NCBI GenBank assembly: GCA_002344205.1
Contig: DDSZ01000027.1
Location: 2,181-29,794, forward strand
Origin: Opitutaceae bacterium UBA2377
Lineage (GTDB): Bacteria > Verrucomicrobiota > Verrucomicrobiia > Opitutales > Opitutaceae
Reading direction: 5' to 3'
Length of the DNA stretch: 27,614 bases
Part shown: positions 10,046 through 19,148 of the stretch, piece by piece
Position numbering within the stretch: the first letter of the stretch is position 1
Layout: the number at the start of each line of letters is the position of its first letter
Notes under the pieces: generated by a model
The model's database searches: none
Seen by the model: only the letters and a program-made list of their open reading frames with translations
Told to the model about the DNA's origin: nothing
Translations under genes and position numbers: made by a program

Positions 10046-10099
10046 GCTAGGGCTTTTGCGGTAATATTAGGCCCTAGCAGATAGGCCCGTATATACCTA
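10046..10099. promoter_or_regulatory. Cluster of TAGG-type inverted and direct repeats upstream of the kinase-fusion operon
   Basis: The 169-base spacer 9928-10096 separates the two kinase/regulator operons. It contains a perfect 8-base inverted repeat, GCTAGGGC (10046-10053) and GCCCTAGC (10071-10078), around an AT-rich loop. It also holds heptamers TAGGCCC at 10068-10074 and 10082-10088, and ATACCTA at 10093-10099. The position fits an operator for the minus-strand kinase-fusion operon. The inverted repeat could equally be a terminator hairpin of the upstream operon, but it lacks a proper T-run on the minus strand. Confidence 0.45.
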
Positions 10100-10768
10100 C
10101 CCGATGGTTTCTTTACTGGCTTGGGCGTAGATGGCAGCGGCTTGCGAGCGGCGCTTGACGCGAAGTTTTTCGAACACGTTCACCAGGTAGTTCTTCACGG
10201 TGTTCTCACTCAGGTTCATCTTTTCGCCGACTTCCTTGTTGGTGAGGCCTTGGCTGACCAACGCGAGGACACGCTTTTCCTGGGCGGATAAAAGGCTGAG
10301 GTCGCCTGCACCTTCACCCGGTTCGTCGCGAATCAGGCGAAGGATCCGGTTGGTGACATCAGGGGTGAGCACGGATTTGCCGGCGGCGGCGTTGGTGATG
10401 GCTTCCAACAGGCCTGCGGGATCGATCTCCTTCATCAGGTAGCCGTGAGCTCCGGCAATGACGGCGTTATAGACGAGGCTGTCGTCGGCGAAAGAGGTGA
10501 GCACGAGCACGCGGGTGGCGGGCAGATCGCGCAAAATCTGCCGACAAACTTCCAAGCCGGAGCCGTCGGGCAGACGGATATCGAGGAGCATTACATCCGG
10601 CCGCAAACGGCGGGCCTCGCCCAGCGCTTCGGCTGCGGTGGCCGCGTCGCCGACCACCTGGATGGAGCCGTCTTTGCAATGGGAAGAAATGACGGAGCGC
10701 ACGCCGCGACGGACGAGGGCGCTGTCGTCTACAAGCAGGACACGGATGGCGGAAGTGGCGGCGGTCAT
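10097..10768 (-). CDS. NarL/FixJ-family response regulator
   Basis: This 223-residue cytosolic transcription regulator has a receiver domain with Asp14/Asp15, phospho-acceptor Asp63 (LLDIRLPDGSG), Thr91 and Lys113 (GYLMKE). The LuxR-type HTH lies at about residues 157-218, with recognition segment LSENTVKNYLVNVFEKL. The protein ends normally soon after the HTH (KRRSQAAAIYAQASKETIG), with no pilin attached. Its HTH differs from that of the fusion protein at only a few positions, so both may read the same DNA sites. The start ATG overlaps the stop of the upstream kinase by four bases (ATGA). Confidence 0.93.
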   Translation of the reverse strand: MTAATSAIRVLLVDDSALVRRGVRSVISSHCKDGSIQVVGDAATAAEALGEARRLRPDVMLLDIRLPDGSGLEVCRQILRDLPATRVLVLTSFADDSLVYNAVIAGAHGYLMKEIDPAGLLEAITNAAAGKSVLTPDVTNRILRLIRDEPGEGAGDLSLLSAQEKRVLALVSQGLTNKEVGEKMNLSENTVKNYLVNVFEKLRVKRRSQAAAIYAQASKETIG

Positions 10769-12357
10769 GGGGTCGGTGTAAATCTGAGGGTGAGGGCAGT
10801 GCCCTGCCCGGGTTGTGACTGGATTTCGAGTGATCCTGACAGCTCGCGGGCGCGTTCGGCGAGATTATCCAGCCCGCGACCGATGGGTGAGGCCGAGGCA
10901 GGGTCAAAACCACGGCCGTTGTCCGCGATGGCAAACTCGATCTGCGGGCCGCGGCGGATGAGCGTGATCCGCACCTCGGTGGCCGCGCCGTGGCGCAGGG
11001 CGTTGCTCACCGCCTCGCGGGCCACATGAAGCAGTTGGGTGCGGGTATCCATGGGCAGGCCGGCGGCGAGGGGCTCATCAATGGAGATTTGGTAGCGGGC
11101 CGGTTGCACGGCCTGCATGAATTCCGACAGGTTGTGCAGGGCGGCGGCGAAGGTTTCCTGTTCGCTGCCCACCGGTTCAAGCCGGGTGATGAAGTTCCGC
11201 ATGTCGCGGATGATCGCGTTAAGCTCATTGCGGGTCTGCTCCAGCAGTTCGGCCGAGGCGACCGGGTCTTGCGCCAGCATGGCCCGGGCGCTCGCGAGGT
11301 TCATGCCCGAAGCGTAGAGGGTCTGGATGACCCCGTCATGCAGGTCGCGGCCCAGCCGGGCCCGCTCTTCAATGGTGGCTTGCAAGGCCTGCCGGTCCTG
11401 GGCCGCGCGTTGCATCAGGCGGGCGACGCGGCCGAGTTCGGAGTTTTGCCCGAGCAGCGGTTGGACTGCCGTCAGATCGCCGCTGCTCAAGCCTGTGCTG
11501 ATGCGGTCCAGCGGCTGCAGGACCCAGCGGCGCGTGAAAAACACCACGAGCACAATCGCGAGTGCGCCGTAAAAAAAGAAGATGACCGATTCCCATGCGT
11601 CGAGTTCGCTCAGATGGATCACCTCGGAGATGTCGTAATCAACCTGCAGGACGGCGAGCGGTTCACCACGCCAGTCCTGCAACAGGTGATGCAGGTGAAT
11701 GTTGGGCTCGTGGCGCGGCGATGCATCGGGGTGAACATGCAGATCCAGCGACAAGCTAGGCCGGGCATTGGTGAGTGCGCCTAGCTCGGCCAGATGGTCC
11801 GCGCCCCAGATCCGGCCGGCAAAGATGAACCCCGCGGCGGGCCGCAGGCGGTCCGTGTCGTCGGAGGCGGTGACGACCGCGCCGCAGACCTCGATGACGG
11901 TCCCTTGGGATTGCAGGTAAAAATGAAGGCGCTTTTCGCGCCGCAATAGCTCCAACATGGCCGGCTCGGCAAGGGGCGGGGGCAGCGGGTCGGCTGCTCC
12001 GGGTTCCGGGCCGACCCGATGAAACAGGGAGCCATCGGGCTTCAGCACCCACGCGATCTGGACGTCGAAGTTCCCCAGGCTGGGCTCCAAGTTTACCGCG
12101 GACCATGTCGGATCCGGCTGGTCCTGCGCGAGGAACGCCACGGTCTCGTCCCAAAGCGAATAGTCATCGGCGAATTGCTTCAGGGACAGCCCGCGCAGTG
12201 CGATGAGTCGGTCCAGCAGTTCAAGCCGTTGCTGCTTGGCTTGGCCGAGCATTTCCCGGAATTCGCGGTTTTCGTAAATCCTCAGCCGGACAAGCCCAGC
12301 GGCGAGCACGAGGCATAGGGCGATCAGCAGCAAATTGAAGCGGTTCCGGAGCGGCAT
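10765..12357 (-). CDS. Sensor histidine kinase with CHASE4-like extracytoplasmic domain
   Basis: ATG 12357 (MPLRNRFNLLLIALC) was chosen, giving 530 residues, because it lines up with the first kinase (MSIRFRFALLF, 527 residues). In-frame ATGs at 12378 and 12432 would add a Pro/Gly-rich tail that overlaps the promoter spacer of rpsT. A transmembrane helix covers about residues 7-25. The periplasmic region follows, with FADDYSLWDE and WVLKPDGSLF features of CHASE4 sensor domains. The second helix is at about 256-275, followed by a HAMP-like segment and HisKA_3 with His340 (GRDLHDGVIQTLY). HATPase_c has Asn452 (EAVSNALRHG) and DNGRGFD. It is paired with the regulator at 10097-10768 through an ATGA overlap. 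It is a paralogue of the kinase at 8344-9927. Confidence 0.9.
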   Translation of the reverse strand: MPLRNRFNLLLIALCLVLAAGLVRLRIYENREFREMLGQAKQQRLELLDRLIALRGLSLKQFADDYSLWDETVAFLAQDQPDPTWSAVNLEPSLGNFDVQIAWVLKPDGSLFHRVGPEPGAADPLPPPLAEPAMLELLRREKRLHFYLQSQGTVIEVCGAVVTASDDTDRLRPAAGFIFAGRIWGADHLAELGALTNARPSLSLDLHVHPDASPRHEPNIHLHHLLQDWRGEPLAVLQVDYDISEVIHLSELDAWESVIFFFYGALAIVLVVFFTRRWVLQPLDRISTGLSSGDLTAVQPLLGQNSELGRVARLMQRAAQDRQALQATIEERARLGRDLHDGVIQTLYASGMNLASARAMLAQDPVASAELLEQTRNELNAIIRDMRNFITRLEPVGSEQETFAAALHNLSEFMQAVQPARYQISIDEPLAAGLPMDTRTQLLHVAREAVSNALRHGAATEVRITLIRRGPQIEFAIADNGRGFDPASASPIGRGLDNLAERARELSGSLEIQSQPGQGTALTLRFTPTP

Positions 12358-12439
12358 TGGGAGCGGGGAGGAAAGCATACCCGTGCGCCCGTGGCCTGCA
12401 AAGCCAAAGCTGCCCGGGGCGGGGGGCGGCAAAAAACCA

Positions 12440-12469
12440 TTGACTCTCCGGCGGCGGGATGAGTCTTTG
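12440..12469 (+). promoter_or_regulatory. Possible rpsT promoter
   Basis: A consensus-like -35 box TTGACT (12440-12445) lies about 50 bases before the rpsT start. The expected -10 position (about 12463-12469, GTCTTTG) is a poor match to TATAAT, so only the -35 is convincing. It sits in the divergent spacer shared with the second kinase gene. Confidence 0.3.
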
Positions 12470-12494
12470 GCCGGCTACCAATCTTTATCCGACC

Positions 12495-12758
12495 ATGGCC
12501 AACACCAAATCCGCCATCAAAGCCGCACGCAAAACTGTGCGCCTGACCGACCGCAACAAGGCGACCAAGACCCGCCTCAAGACGCTCCACCGCAAGCTCG
12601 AAGCCGCCCTCAAGGGTAGCGACGAAGCGGCCAAGAAGGCGGCGGGCTCCGCCTACACCTCCGCCGTGGACAAAGCGGTGAAGTCCGGCGTCGTGCATCG
12701 CAATGCGGCAAACCGCGCCAAGGCGCAGGTTGCGAAGCACGTTTTCGCGAAGAAGTAA
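12495..12758 (+). CDS. rpsT: 30S ribosomal protein S20 (bS20)
   Basis: This 87-residue, strongly basic, Ala/Lys-rich protein has the S20 signature start MANTKSAIKAARKTVR. Its helical body ends in VHRNAANRAKAQVAKHVF, matching the conserved C-terminal helix of S20 (KG.IHKNKAARKKSRL-like). Length is as usual for the family. The frame is open upstream to 12459, but MANTKSA is the family start. S20 binds 16S rRNA early in small-subunit assembly. It is a single-gene unit, since a strong terminator follows directly. There is no clear Shine-Dalgarno before the ATG. Confidence 0.96.
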   Translation: MANTKSAIKAARKTVRLTDRNKATKTRLKTLHRKLEAALKGSDEAAKKAAGSAYTSAVDKAVKSGVVHRNAANRAKAQVAKHVFAKK

Positions 12759-12781
12759 GCGTCTGTCATTTGGTTGATTTT

Positions 12782-12821
12782 AGCCCCGCAGGCCCGACCG
12801 GCCGCGGGGCTTTTTGTTTTT
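12782..12821 (+). terminator. Rho-independent terminator of rpsT
   Basis: The stem AGCCCCGC (12782-12789) pairs with GCGGGGCT (12804-12811), followed by TTTTTGTTTTT. It lies 23 bases after the rpsT stop. Confidence 0.9.
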
Positions 12822-12827
12822 CCAGAG

Positions 12828-12852
12828 GCATGGGACCGCGGTTGTCCCATGC
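12828..12852. repeat. Perfect 9-bp hairpin between rpsT terminator and addB
   Basis: GCATGGGAC (12828-12836), a 7-base loop, and GTCCCATGC (12844-12852) form a perfect stem with no T-run after it. It lies 58 bases before the addB start. It may be an operator or a leader hairpin of addB; nothing in the sequence decides this. Confidence 0.45.
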
Positions 12853-12910
12853 GGGCGGGTAATATTGGCTTCTTCTAATCAGCCGTCCCGCCTAACGATT
12901 GTCCGCTCGC

Positions 12911-15715
12911 ATGATCCCGTCGCCCCCCAGCATCCGCCGCCGTTTCCTGTCGTGGGACCGGCCGTTGCTGCCGCAGGCGGTGGCGCTGCTCGCGGCGGAT
13001 TGGCGCGGGGACGGGGCGCTCGATCTTTCGGGCACGCTTGTGCTGGTGCCTACTCGCCAAGCGGGACGGCGGCTGCGCGAGGCGCTGGCGGTATTCGCTG
13101 CGGACCGCGGCCAAGCGGTGTTTCCGCCCCGGGTGCTGACGTTGGAGACCTTGGTGGTCGAGAGCGTGGCAGTGCAGGACGAGGCCACACGTTTGGAAGC
13201 GCAACTGGCGTGGGTGCAGGTTTTCCGCGCGGCGGATTTGGACGGGTGCCGGGCGGTGTTTCCCGTGGACCCGCCGGAGCGCAGCCATGCCTGGGCGCTG
13301 GGGCTGGCCGCGGAGTTTGTGCGGCTGCAGGACTTGCTGGCGGAGATTGGGCTGCGGCTTGGGGACGTGCCGGCGCGCGTCGGGCCGGATTTTCCCGAGT
13401 TGGAACGCTGGCGGCAACTGGCGGAATTGGAGCGCCGCCAAATGGCCGCCTTGGAAACCGGCGGTTTGCGGGCGAGCGGGCAGGCGCGGCTGGAGCAGTT
13501 GCGCCAAGCAGAGCTGCCCGCAGGTGTGCGGCGCATTGTGCTGCTGGCGACGCCCGATCCGCGGCCGATAGCGCTTGTCCTGTTGGCGCGGTATGCCGAG
13601 CAAGTGCCGGTCGAGGTGGTGGTGTTTGCACCGGAGGAGGAAGCGGCGGCCTTCGACGGCTGGGGTCGTCCGGAGCCGGATAGCTGGGGAAAGCGGGAAT
13701 TGTTGGCCGCCGAGTTCGAACGGCAGGTTGAACTCTGTGCGGATCCCGCGGCGCAGGCTGCGCGGCTCGTGGGTTGGGCGAAGGAATATGCCAAGGAGGA
13801 GGGAATGCTGGCGGTGGGCGTCGTGGATCCGGCGGTGTTCTCACCGTTGGAAAGCGGGCTGCGCCGTGAAGGTCTGGAGGGCTACAATCCCGAAGGCCGC
13901 ACCCGGCACGGCGACCGGCTGGATCAATTGCTGGGTGCCTTGGCGGAACTAGCCGGTGATGATTCGGCGGTCGTGGTGGCCGGGTTGGCGCGGCAGCCCG
14001 ACGTGATGCAGGCTTTGCGAAACCGGGAGGGCGCGGCGTTTTCGGCCGCCAAGTTTTTGGCGGAGCTGGACCGGGTGCTGACCCAACATCTGCCGGCCGA
14101 TCTGCCGGCGTTGCGCCGACACTGGCGGGGCGGGGATGAGTTGACGGTGATCGCCGGTTGGCACGACCGTTTGCGGCGGGGCAGTTTTCCGGAAGACGTG
14201 ATGGCGGTGCTCAGGGAGATTTTTGCCGGCCGCAGCTTTGATCCGGCAAATCCGGCCGAGGCCGATCTCGTCGCGGCGGCCGAGACGTGGGGAGAGACGG
14301 TCCGCGCGGTGGCCCGGGCGGCGGAGCGGTTTTCGGGATTGAGGCCGGCCGAGGCGTGGGAAACCGCGCTGCGGCTTTACGGCTCCGCGCGGGTGTTCCC
14401 GGAGAAGCCGGCCGGTGCGCTGGAAATGCAGGGCTGGCTGGAATTGATCTGGGAGGAGGCGCCGCATCTGGTCGTCGCCGGCTTCAACGAAGGCTGCGTG
14501 CCATCGACCGTGACCAGCGATCCGTTTTTGCCGGAGAGCCTGCGGGTGCGGCTCGGGCTCAAGACCAACGCGATGCGGTTGGCGACCGATGCGTATTATC
14601 TGCACGCCTTGGCGGCGTCGCGGCGGGAGGGCGGGCGGCTGGAGCTGCTCTTGGGCCGGGTCTCCGCCGATGGTGAGCCGTTGCGACCATCCCGGCTGCT
14701 CCTGCGTTGCGCCGACGCGGATCTGCCGGGGCGCGTGCGGCATCTATTCCGCGAATTGCCGTCGGCCGGCGAGAACCTGGCCTGGACGCGCGCGTGGAAA
14801 CTGCGGCCGCCGCGGGTGGAGCTGCCGTCCCGGCTGGCGGTGACGGCGTTGCGCGCATGGCTGGACTGCCCGTTTCGCTTTTACCTTTCCCGGGGCCTGC
14901 GCATGGAGGCGGTGGACGCCGCGAAGGTTGAGCTCGATGCGATGGATTTCGGCACGCTCTGCCACGGGGCGCTGGAAGCGATGGGCGTGGAGCCGGCGCT
15001 GCGCGACTGCACCGATGGAAAACAATTGCGCGAGTTTCTGCTGGAGTCGCTCGACCGGGCGGTGACGCGCCAGTTTGGCCGCGAACTTTCCTTGCCCTTG
15101 CTGGTGCAGGTTGAGTCCGCGCGGCAGCGGCTGGGCTTTGCCGCGGAGCAACAGGCGCGGCTGCGGGCGGAGGGCTGGGTGATCGAGCGCGTGGAGTGGA
15201 AATTTGAGACCGTCGTCGGCGGGCTGACGGTCGTGGGCAAGATCGACCGCATCGACTGGCATGAGACCACCGGTGCGATCCGGGTGCTCGATTACAAGAC
15301 GTCGGACAAGCCGGTGAATCCGGTTCAAGCGCACCTGCGCGCGCCGCGGGTGGGCGAGGAGTGGCCCGACTGGGCCGGCTGGACGGAGAACGGACGGACG
15401 CGGGTATGGCAGGATCTGCAGCTCCCGCTTTATGAGCGGGTGGCGGCCGGCCACTTTCCCGGGGCGGCCGTGACCTGCGGTTATTTCAACCTGCCGAAGG
15501 CCGCCGCGGAGACGGAGATCGCGTGCTGGGCCGGCTACACGCCGGAACTGGCGGCGGCCGCTTGGCGGTGCGCGCAGGCGGTGGCGGCGGCGATTGAGCG
15601 CCGCGAATTCTGGCCGCCGCGCGAACTTTCCGGCCGCGAGGCGGAATATGACGACTATGCCCCGCTGTTTCAGCGCGGCGTCGCGGCCAGCGTGGAAGCG
15701 GAGGCGCTCACATGA
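12911..15715 (+). CDS. addB: AddB-type helicase/exonuclease subunit
   Basis: This 934-residue protein starts at ATG 12911. A TTG four codons upstream (12899) is in frame but less likely. It has the inactivated UvrD-like N-terminal part typical of AddB (TLVLVPTRQAGRRLREAL, LVVAGFNEGCVPS) and no intact Walker A. Near residues 645-920 is a PD-(D/E)XK nuclease of the RecB/AddB family: LDCPFRFYLSRGL (about 650), FGTLCHGALEAMG (about 683), GKIDRIDW (about 777) and the catalytic VLDYKTSD (about 792). The C-terminal cysteine cluster that binds 4Fe-4S in Bacillus AddB is not seen. It forms the AddAB complex, which resects double-strand breaks for RecA. The stop overlaps the addA start (ATGA), so the two are translated as a unit. 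Confidence 0.85.
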   Translation: MIPSPPSIRRRFLSWDRPLLPQAVALLAADWRGDGALDLSGTLVLVPTRQAGRRLREALAVFAADRGQAVFPPRVLTLETLVVESVAVQDEATRLEAQLAWVQVFRAADLDGCRAVFPVDPPERSHAWALGLAAEFVRLQDLLAEIGLRLGDVPARVGPDFPELERWRQLAELERRQMAALETGGLRASGQARLEQLRQAELPAGVRRIVLLATPDPRPIALVLLARYAEQVPVEVVVFAPEEEAAAFDGWGRPEPDSWGKRELLAAEFERQVELCADPAAQAARLVGWAKEYAKEEGMLAVGVVDPAVFSPLESGLRREGLEGYNPEGRTRHGDRLDQLLGALAELAGDDSAVVVAGLARQPDVMQALRNREGAAFSAAKFLAELDRVLTQHLPADLPALRRHWRGGDELTVIAGWHDRLRRGSFPEDVMAVLREIFAGRSFDPANPAEADLVAAAETWGETVRAVARAAERFSGLRPAEAWETALRLYGSARVFPEKPAGALEMQGWLELIWEEAPHLVVAGFNEGCVPSTVTSDPFLPESLRVRLGLKTNAMRLATDAYYLHALAASRREGGRLELLLGRVSADGEPLRPSRLLLRCADADLPGRVRHLFRELPSAGENLAWTRAWKLRPPRVELPSRLAVTALRAWLDCPFRFYLSRGLRMEAVDAAKVELDAMDFGTLCHGALEAMGVEPALRDCTDGKQLREFLLESLDRAVTRQFGRELSLPLLVQVESARQRLGFAAEQQARLRAEGWVIERVEWKFETVVGGLTVVGKIDRIDWHETTGAIRVLDYKTSDKPVNPVQAHLRAPRVGEEWPDWAGWTENGRTRVWQDLQLPLYERVAAGHFPGAAVTCGYFNLPKAAAETEIACWAGYTPELAAAAWRCAQAVAAAIERREFWPPRELSGREAEYDDYAPLFQRGVAASVEAEALT

Positions 15716-18700
15716 AGATCGGCCACGAGATGATTCTCGCCTCGGCGGGCTCGGGCAAAACCTACGCGCTGACCAACCGGCTGGTGCGGCTGCTGGCCCT
15801 GGGCGCGGCACCCGAGCGGATCGTGGCGCTGACGTTTACGCGCAAGGCGGCAGGCGAGTTTTTCGACGCGGTCTTGCACAAGCTGGCCCGGGCCGCGGCC
15901 GACCCGGGTGCAGCGGCCAGTCTGGCGGAGGAAATCGCCGTGCCGACCGCGGGTCCGGCGGAGTTCCTGGCGCTGCTGCGCACCGTGTTGGAAGCCATGC
16001 CCCGACTGAAGCTCGGCACGTTCGACGGTTTTTTTGCGCGCATCGCGAAGAACTTTCCGTTCGAGCTGGGGCTGGCAGGCGAGTTCGAACTGATCGAGGT
16101 GCACGCCGTGCAACTGGCGCAAGGCCGTGCACTGCGGCGGATTTTCGCCCGCAGCGGCCGGCTGACCGACGCCCAGACGGAGTTTATCGAGGCCTTCAAG
16201 CAGGCGACCTTCGGCCGGGAAGAGAAACGCTTGGCGGACAAACTCACGCAGTTTCTTCGCGATCATCAGGAAGTTTTCCTCGAGGCGCCGGAAGCGGAAC
16301 TCTGGGGCAATCCCGGCCGGATCTGGCCGGCCGGATCCGATTGGTTTTCCGGAAAGGGCGGGCTGGGCGAAGCGACGGCCCGCTTGCGGGAGGCGATCGC
16401 GACCGCGACGTGGGATGAGCGCCGCCGCGAGTGGTGGGAGCGGTTGTGCCTCACGCTGGGGACCTGGGCGCCGGGTGCGGAGATGGGCACCGAGTTGAAA
16501 AACGTGCTGAAAGCCCTGCCCGACATGGCAGTGGTGACGATGGCGAGCAAGAAGGTGGAGCCGGCGGCGCCATTGCGCGAGGCCTTGCTGGCGGTGGCGC
16601 GGGGCGTGATGCGGGCGGAGCTGACGCGCCGGATTGAAATGACCCGCGGACTCCATGCGGTCATCTCCGCCTACGAGGAAGTTTATCACCAGAGTGTGCG
16701 GCGCGCGGGCCGGCTGACTTTTGCCGATGTGCAAAGGTTGCTGCAGCCCGATGCGGCGGGCGGCCGCCGGCTATCGACGTTGGCGGACGGGGAGGGCCGC
16801 ATGCTGATCGACTACCGGCTCGATGCGGCGACCGACCATTGGCTGCTCGATGAATTTCAGGACACGAGTTTCGGCCAGTGGTCGGTGCTTAAGAACCTGA
16901 TCGACGAGGCGGTGCAGGATCCGGCGGGTCGCCGCAGCTTTTTCTACGTCGGCGACGTGAAGCAGGCGATCTATGCTTGGCGCGACGGCGATCCGCGGCT
17001 TTTTCGCGAGATTTTCAACCATTACAACGACGCAAAGCCGGGCACGATCGCGGAAGGTCACCTTGATCTCTCGTGGCGCTCGGGGCCGCCGGTCATCACG
17101 ATGGTCAACACCGTCTTTGGGGCGGCGGAATTGCTGGAGGAGCTGTTTCCCGACGGGGCGGCGCAGGCTTGGAATCGCGAATGGCGACCGCATGCATCGG
17201 CCCGGCCGGAACTGGGGGGGCAGGCGGCGCTGCTGCTGGCGGAGGATGAGGCGGAACGGTTTGCGACGACCTTGAGATTGTTGCGGGAAATGCCTGCACC
17301 GCGACCGGACTTTACCGTGGCGGTGTTGGTGCAAAAAAACGAGACGGCGGCGGAGTTGGCCGATTACCTGCGCCGTGAGGGCGGCATCGCCGCCATGGCG
17401 GAGGCGGATCTGCATGTATGCACGGACAATCCTGCGGGGGCGGCGTTGCTGGCCATGGTGCAGGCGGCCGCGCATCCCGGCGATTCACTGGCCTGGATGC
17501 ACGTGCGGATGTCCCCGTTGGGGCATGTGCTCGCTACCGCGGATATCACCACACCCGAGGCGCTCACCTGCCGGGTGCTGGAGCAGATTGCGTGTGACGG
17601 GTTTGAAGCGACGCTGGGCGATTGGTGCAGCCGGCTGATGCGTTTGACCCCGCCGGATGCATTCACGCGGCAACGCCTGCGACAACTTTTGGCGGCGGCC
17701 GCGGAGTTTGATGCCGGCGGGAGCCGCGACGTCGCGGAGTTTGTGGGCTTCATGACGGGTTACACGCTGCGCGAGCCGGATTCGGCGGCGGTTGTGCGGG
17801 TGATGACGATTCACAAGTCCAAGGGACTGGGATTTGACGTCGTCATCCTGCCCGATCTGGAAGGGCAGAGGCTCGATCAGCCCCGCCGCGGGCTGGCGGT
17901 GCAACGTGATGAAGATCATGCCGTCCGCTGGGTGCTGGATATGCCGGCCAAAGATATGGCGGAGCGCGATGCCGTGCTGGCAGACCACCTGCGCGAGGCC
18001 GGAGCCTTGGCGTGCTATGAAAAACTTTCGCTTCTTTATGTCGCGATGACGCGGGCGCGGCGCGGGCTTTATCTGATCATCGAACCGCCGGGGGACTCCC
18101 GTTCGCGGAACTTCACGCGATGGTTGACCGAAACCTTGGGTGATGATCGCGGGGAGGTGAAGTTGGGTCGGGGAATATTTGTCGGCGCTTGGACAGAAGG
18201 TGATGCGGATTGGCCCGCAAAGCTTGCGGCACCACGGCCCATGCCAAAGCCCAAGGTGGTGAGTCGGCTCGATGGCCCTAGGGTGAGGACCTTTCGCCGG
18301 CTGGAGGCGCGCCGGCCCAGCGAGGGCTGGAGCGGGGTGGTTGCCGCCGAGGCGTTGTTTGCCAAGGAGGCGGCGGGAGCGGCGCGGGAGTTTGGCCGGC
18401 AGGTTCATGATTTGTTTGCTGAGGTGACATGGCTTGATGGAGCCGTGCCGGAGCCGTTGCGAAAACGGTTGGTGGCGCAAGGCGAAGCCGGGGCTGAGGT
18501 GCTGGCCTGTCTGGAGGCACCGGCGCTTGCCGGGATTTGGCGACCGGAAAAGGGCGAAGTCTGGCAGGAGCGCGCCTTTGAGGCGGTGATGGCCGGCGCT
18601 TGGGTCACGGGGATATTCGACCGCGTGGTGGTGCGCCACGATAGTGCCGGCCGGCCGGTTTCAGCGACGGTTTACGATTTTAAGACCGAGGAAGCTGCCG

Positions 18701-18843
18701 CAGCGGCTGCGGACCGGCATGCCCCACAGCTAAATCTCTATCGGGCGGCGGCCGCCCGGCTGCTGGGGCTGCCGGAGGCAATAGTGACGTGTTTCCTGGT
18801 TATGACCCGGTCGCGCCAGCGGCTGGAAATCCCTCCGGCCTGA
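15712..18843 (+). CDS. addA: AddA helicase-nuclease (UvrD/RecB family)
   Basis: This 1043-residue superfamily 1A DNA helicase carries the motor motifs in order: Walker A ASAGSGKT (Lys16, Thr17), [11 protein letters not shown] (motif Ia), LLDEFQDTS (Asp380-Glu381), [17 protein letters not shown] (motif III), [15 protein letters not shown] (about 697, motif V) and [16 protein letters not shown] (about 778, motif VI). The C-terminus has a PD-(D/E)XK nuclease with FDRVVV and VYDFKTEEA (about 987), then [14 protein letters not shown]. Together with AddB it unwinds and degrades DNA ends. Order addB-addA and the 4-base overlap are as in many bacteria. The spacer to the next gene is 76 bases. A seven-G run is present at 17214-17220. 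Start codon choice is fixed by the conserved N-terminal Walker A. Confidence 0.93.
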   Translation: MKIGHEMILASAGSGKTYALTNRLVRLLALGAAPERIVALTFTRKAAGEFFDAVLHKLARAAADPGAAASLAEEIAVPTAGPAEFLALLRTVLEAMPRLKLGTFDGFFARIAKNFPFELGLAGEFELIEVHAVQLAQGRALRRIFARSGRLTDAQTEFIEAFKQATFGREEKRLADKLTQFLRDHQEVFLEAPEAELWGNPGRIWPAGSDWFSGKGGLGEATARLREAIATATWDERRREWWERLCLTLGTWAPGAEMGTELKNVLKALPDMAVVTMASKKVEPAAPLREALLAVARGVMRAELTRRIEMTRGLHAVISAYEEVYHQSVRRAGRLTFADVQRLLQPDAAGGRRLSTLADGEGRMLIDYRLDAATDHWLLDEFQDTSFGQWSVLKNLIDEAVQDPAGRRSFFYVGDVKQAIYAWRDGDPRLFREIFNHYNDAKPGTIAEGHLDLSWRSGPPVITMVNTVFGAAELLEELFPDGAAQAWNREWRPHASARPELGGQAALLLAEDEAERFATTLRLLREMPAPRPDFTVAVLVQKNETAAELADYLRREGGIAAMAEADLHVCTDNPAGAALLAMVQAAAHPGDSLAWMHVRMSPLGHVLATADITTPEALTCRVLEQIACDGFEATLGDWCSRLMRLTPPDAFTRQRLRQLLAAAAEFDAGGSRDVAEFVGFMTGYTLREPDSAAVVRVMTIHKSKGLGFDVVILPDLEGQRLDQPRRGLAVQRDEDHAVRWVLDMPAKDMAERDAVLADHLREAGALACYEKLSLLYVAMTRARRGLYLIIEPPGDSRSRNFTRWLTETLGDDRGEVKLGRGIFVGAWTEGDADWPAKLAAPRPMPKPKVVSRLDGPRVRTFRRLEARRPSEGWSGVVAAEALFAKEAAGAAREFGRQVHDLFAEVTWLDGAVPEPLRKRLVAQGEAGAEVLACLEAPALAGIWRPEKGEVWQERAFEAVMAGAWVTGIFDRVVVRHDSAGRPVSATVYDFKTEEAAAAAADRHAPQLNLYRAAAARLLGLPEAIVTCFLVMTRSRQRLEIPPA

Positions 18844-18919
18844 GTCTGAAGATGGCGGCAACTTCGTGCTTTACACCGAAAACACAGTTCCGCACGTTCT
18901 CCGGTTCAATTTCATCATC

Positions 18920-19021
18920 ATGGGTAATCTGAAAAAGAAACGTCGTCTGAAAATGTCGAAGCACAAGCGCCGCAAGCGCCTTAAGGCCAATCGGCACAAG
19001 AAGCGCACGTGGCAGAAGTAA
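18920..19021 (+). CDS. Small ribosomal protein of the bS22/mS38 type (AURKAIP1/COX24 domain)
   Basis: This 33-residue peptide is easily missed by gene finders. It starts [19 protein letters not shown] and ends RHKKRTWQK. More than half of the residues are Lys, Arg or His, and the KKxRRxKMxKHKxRKRLK pattern matches the AURKAIP1/COX24 domain. Mitochondrial mS38 and the mycobacterial 33-residue protein bS22, located near the decoding region of the small subunit, share this pattern. A strong terminator follows 42 bases after the stop, which supports a real short gene. It may be read through from addA or have its own promoter in the 76-base spacer. No Shine-Dalgarno is present. Confidence 0.82.
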   Translation: MGNLKKKRRLKMSKHKRRKRLKANRHKKRTWQK

Positions 19022-19060
19022 AACTGCCTCCAGGCAACCTCTTCATCCTTTCATTTTGCA

Positions 19061-19089
19061 AAACCCGCCGCTTCAGCGGCGGGTTTTTT
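19061..19089 (+). terminator. Rho-independent terminator after the bS22-like gene
   Basis: The stem CCCGCCGC (19064-19071), loop TTCA and GCGGCGGG (19076-19083) are followed by six T. A-rich sequence before the stem lengthens it. Confidence 0.93.
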
Positions 19090-19148
19090 GTCGTTGCTGG
19101 CCAAAAGATGGCTGTCTGGGCATAAAATTAAGGTAAATGCCGCAAAGC

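Noticed and set aside
9928..10096. Possible small gene in the spacer between the two kinase operons
   Set aside because: No open frame with a plausible start was seen; the sequence is dominated by repeats that look regulatory.
12358..12432. Longer N-terminus for the second kinase
   Set aside because: It adds a Pro/Gly-rich segment absent from the paralogue and runs into the rpsT promoter spacer.
12892..13844. Several long open frames opposite or out of frame with addB
   Set aside because: They have Ala/Pro/Arg-rich composition typical of GC-rich shadows; addB has family motifs in its own frame.
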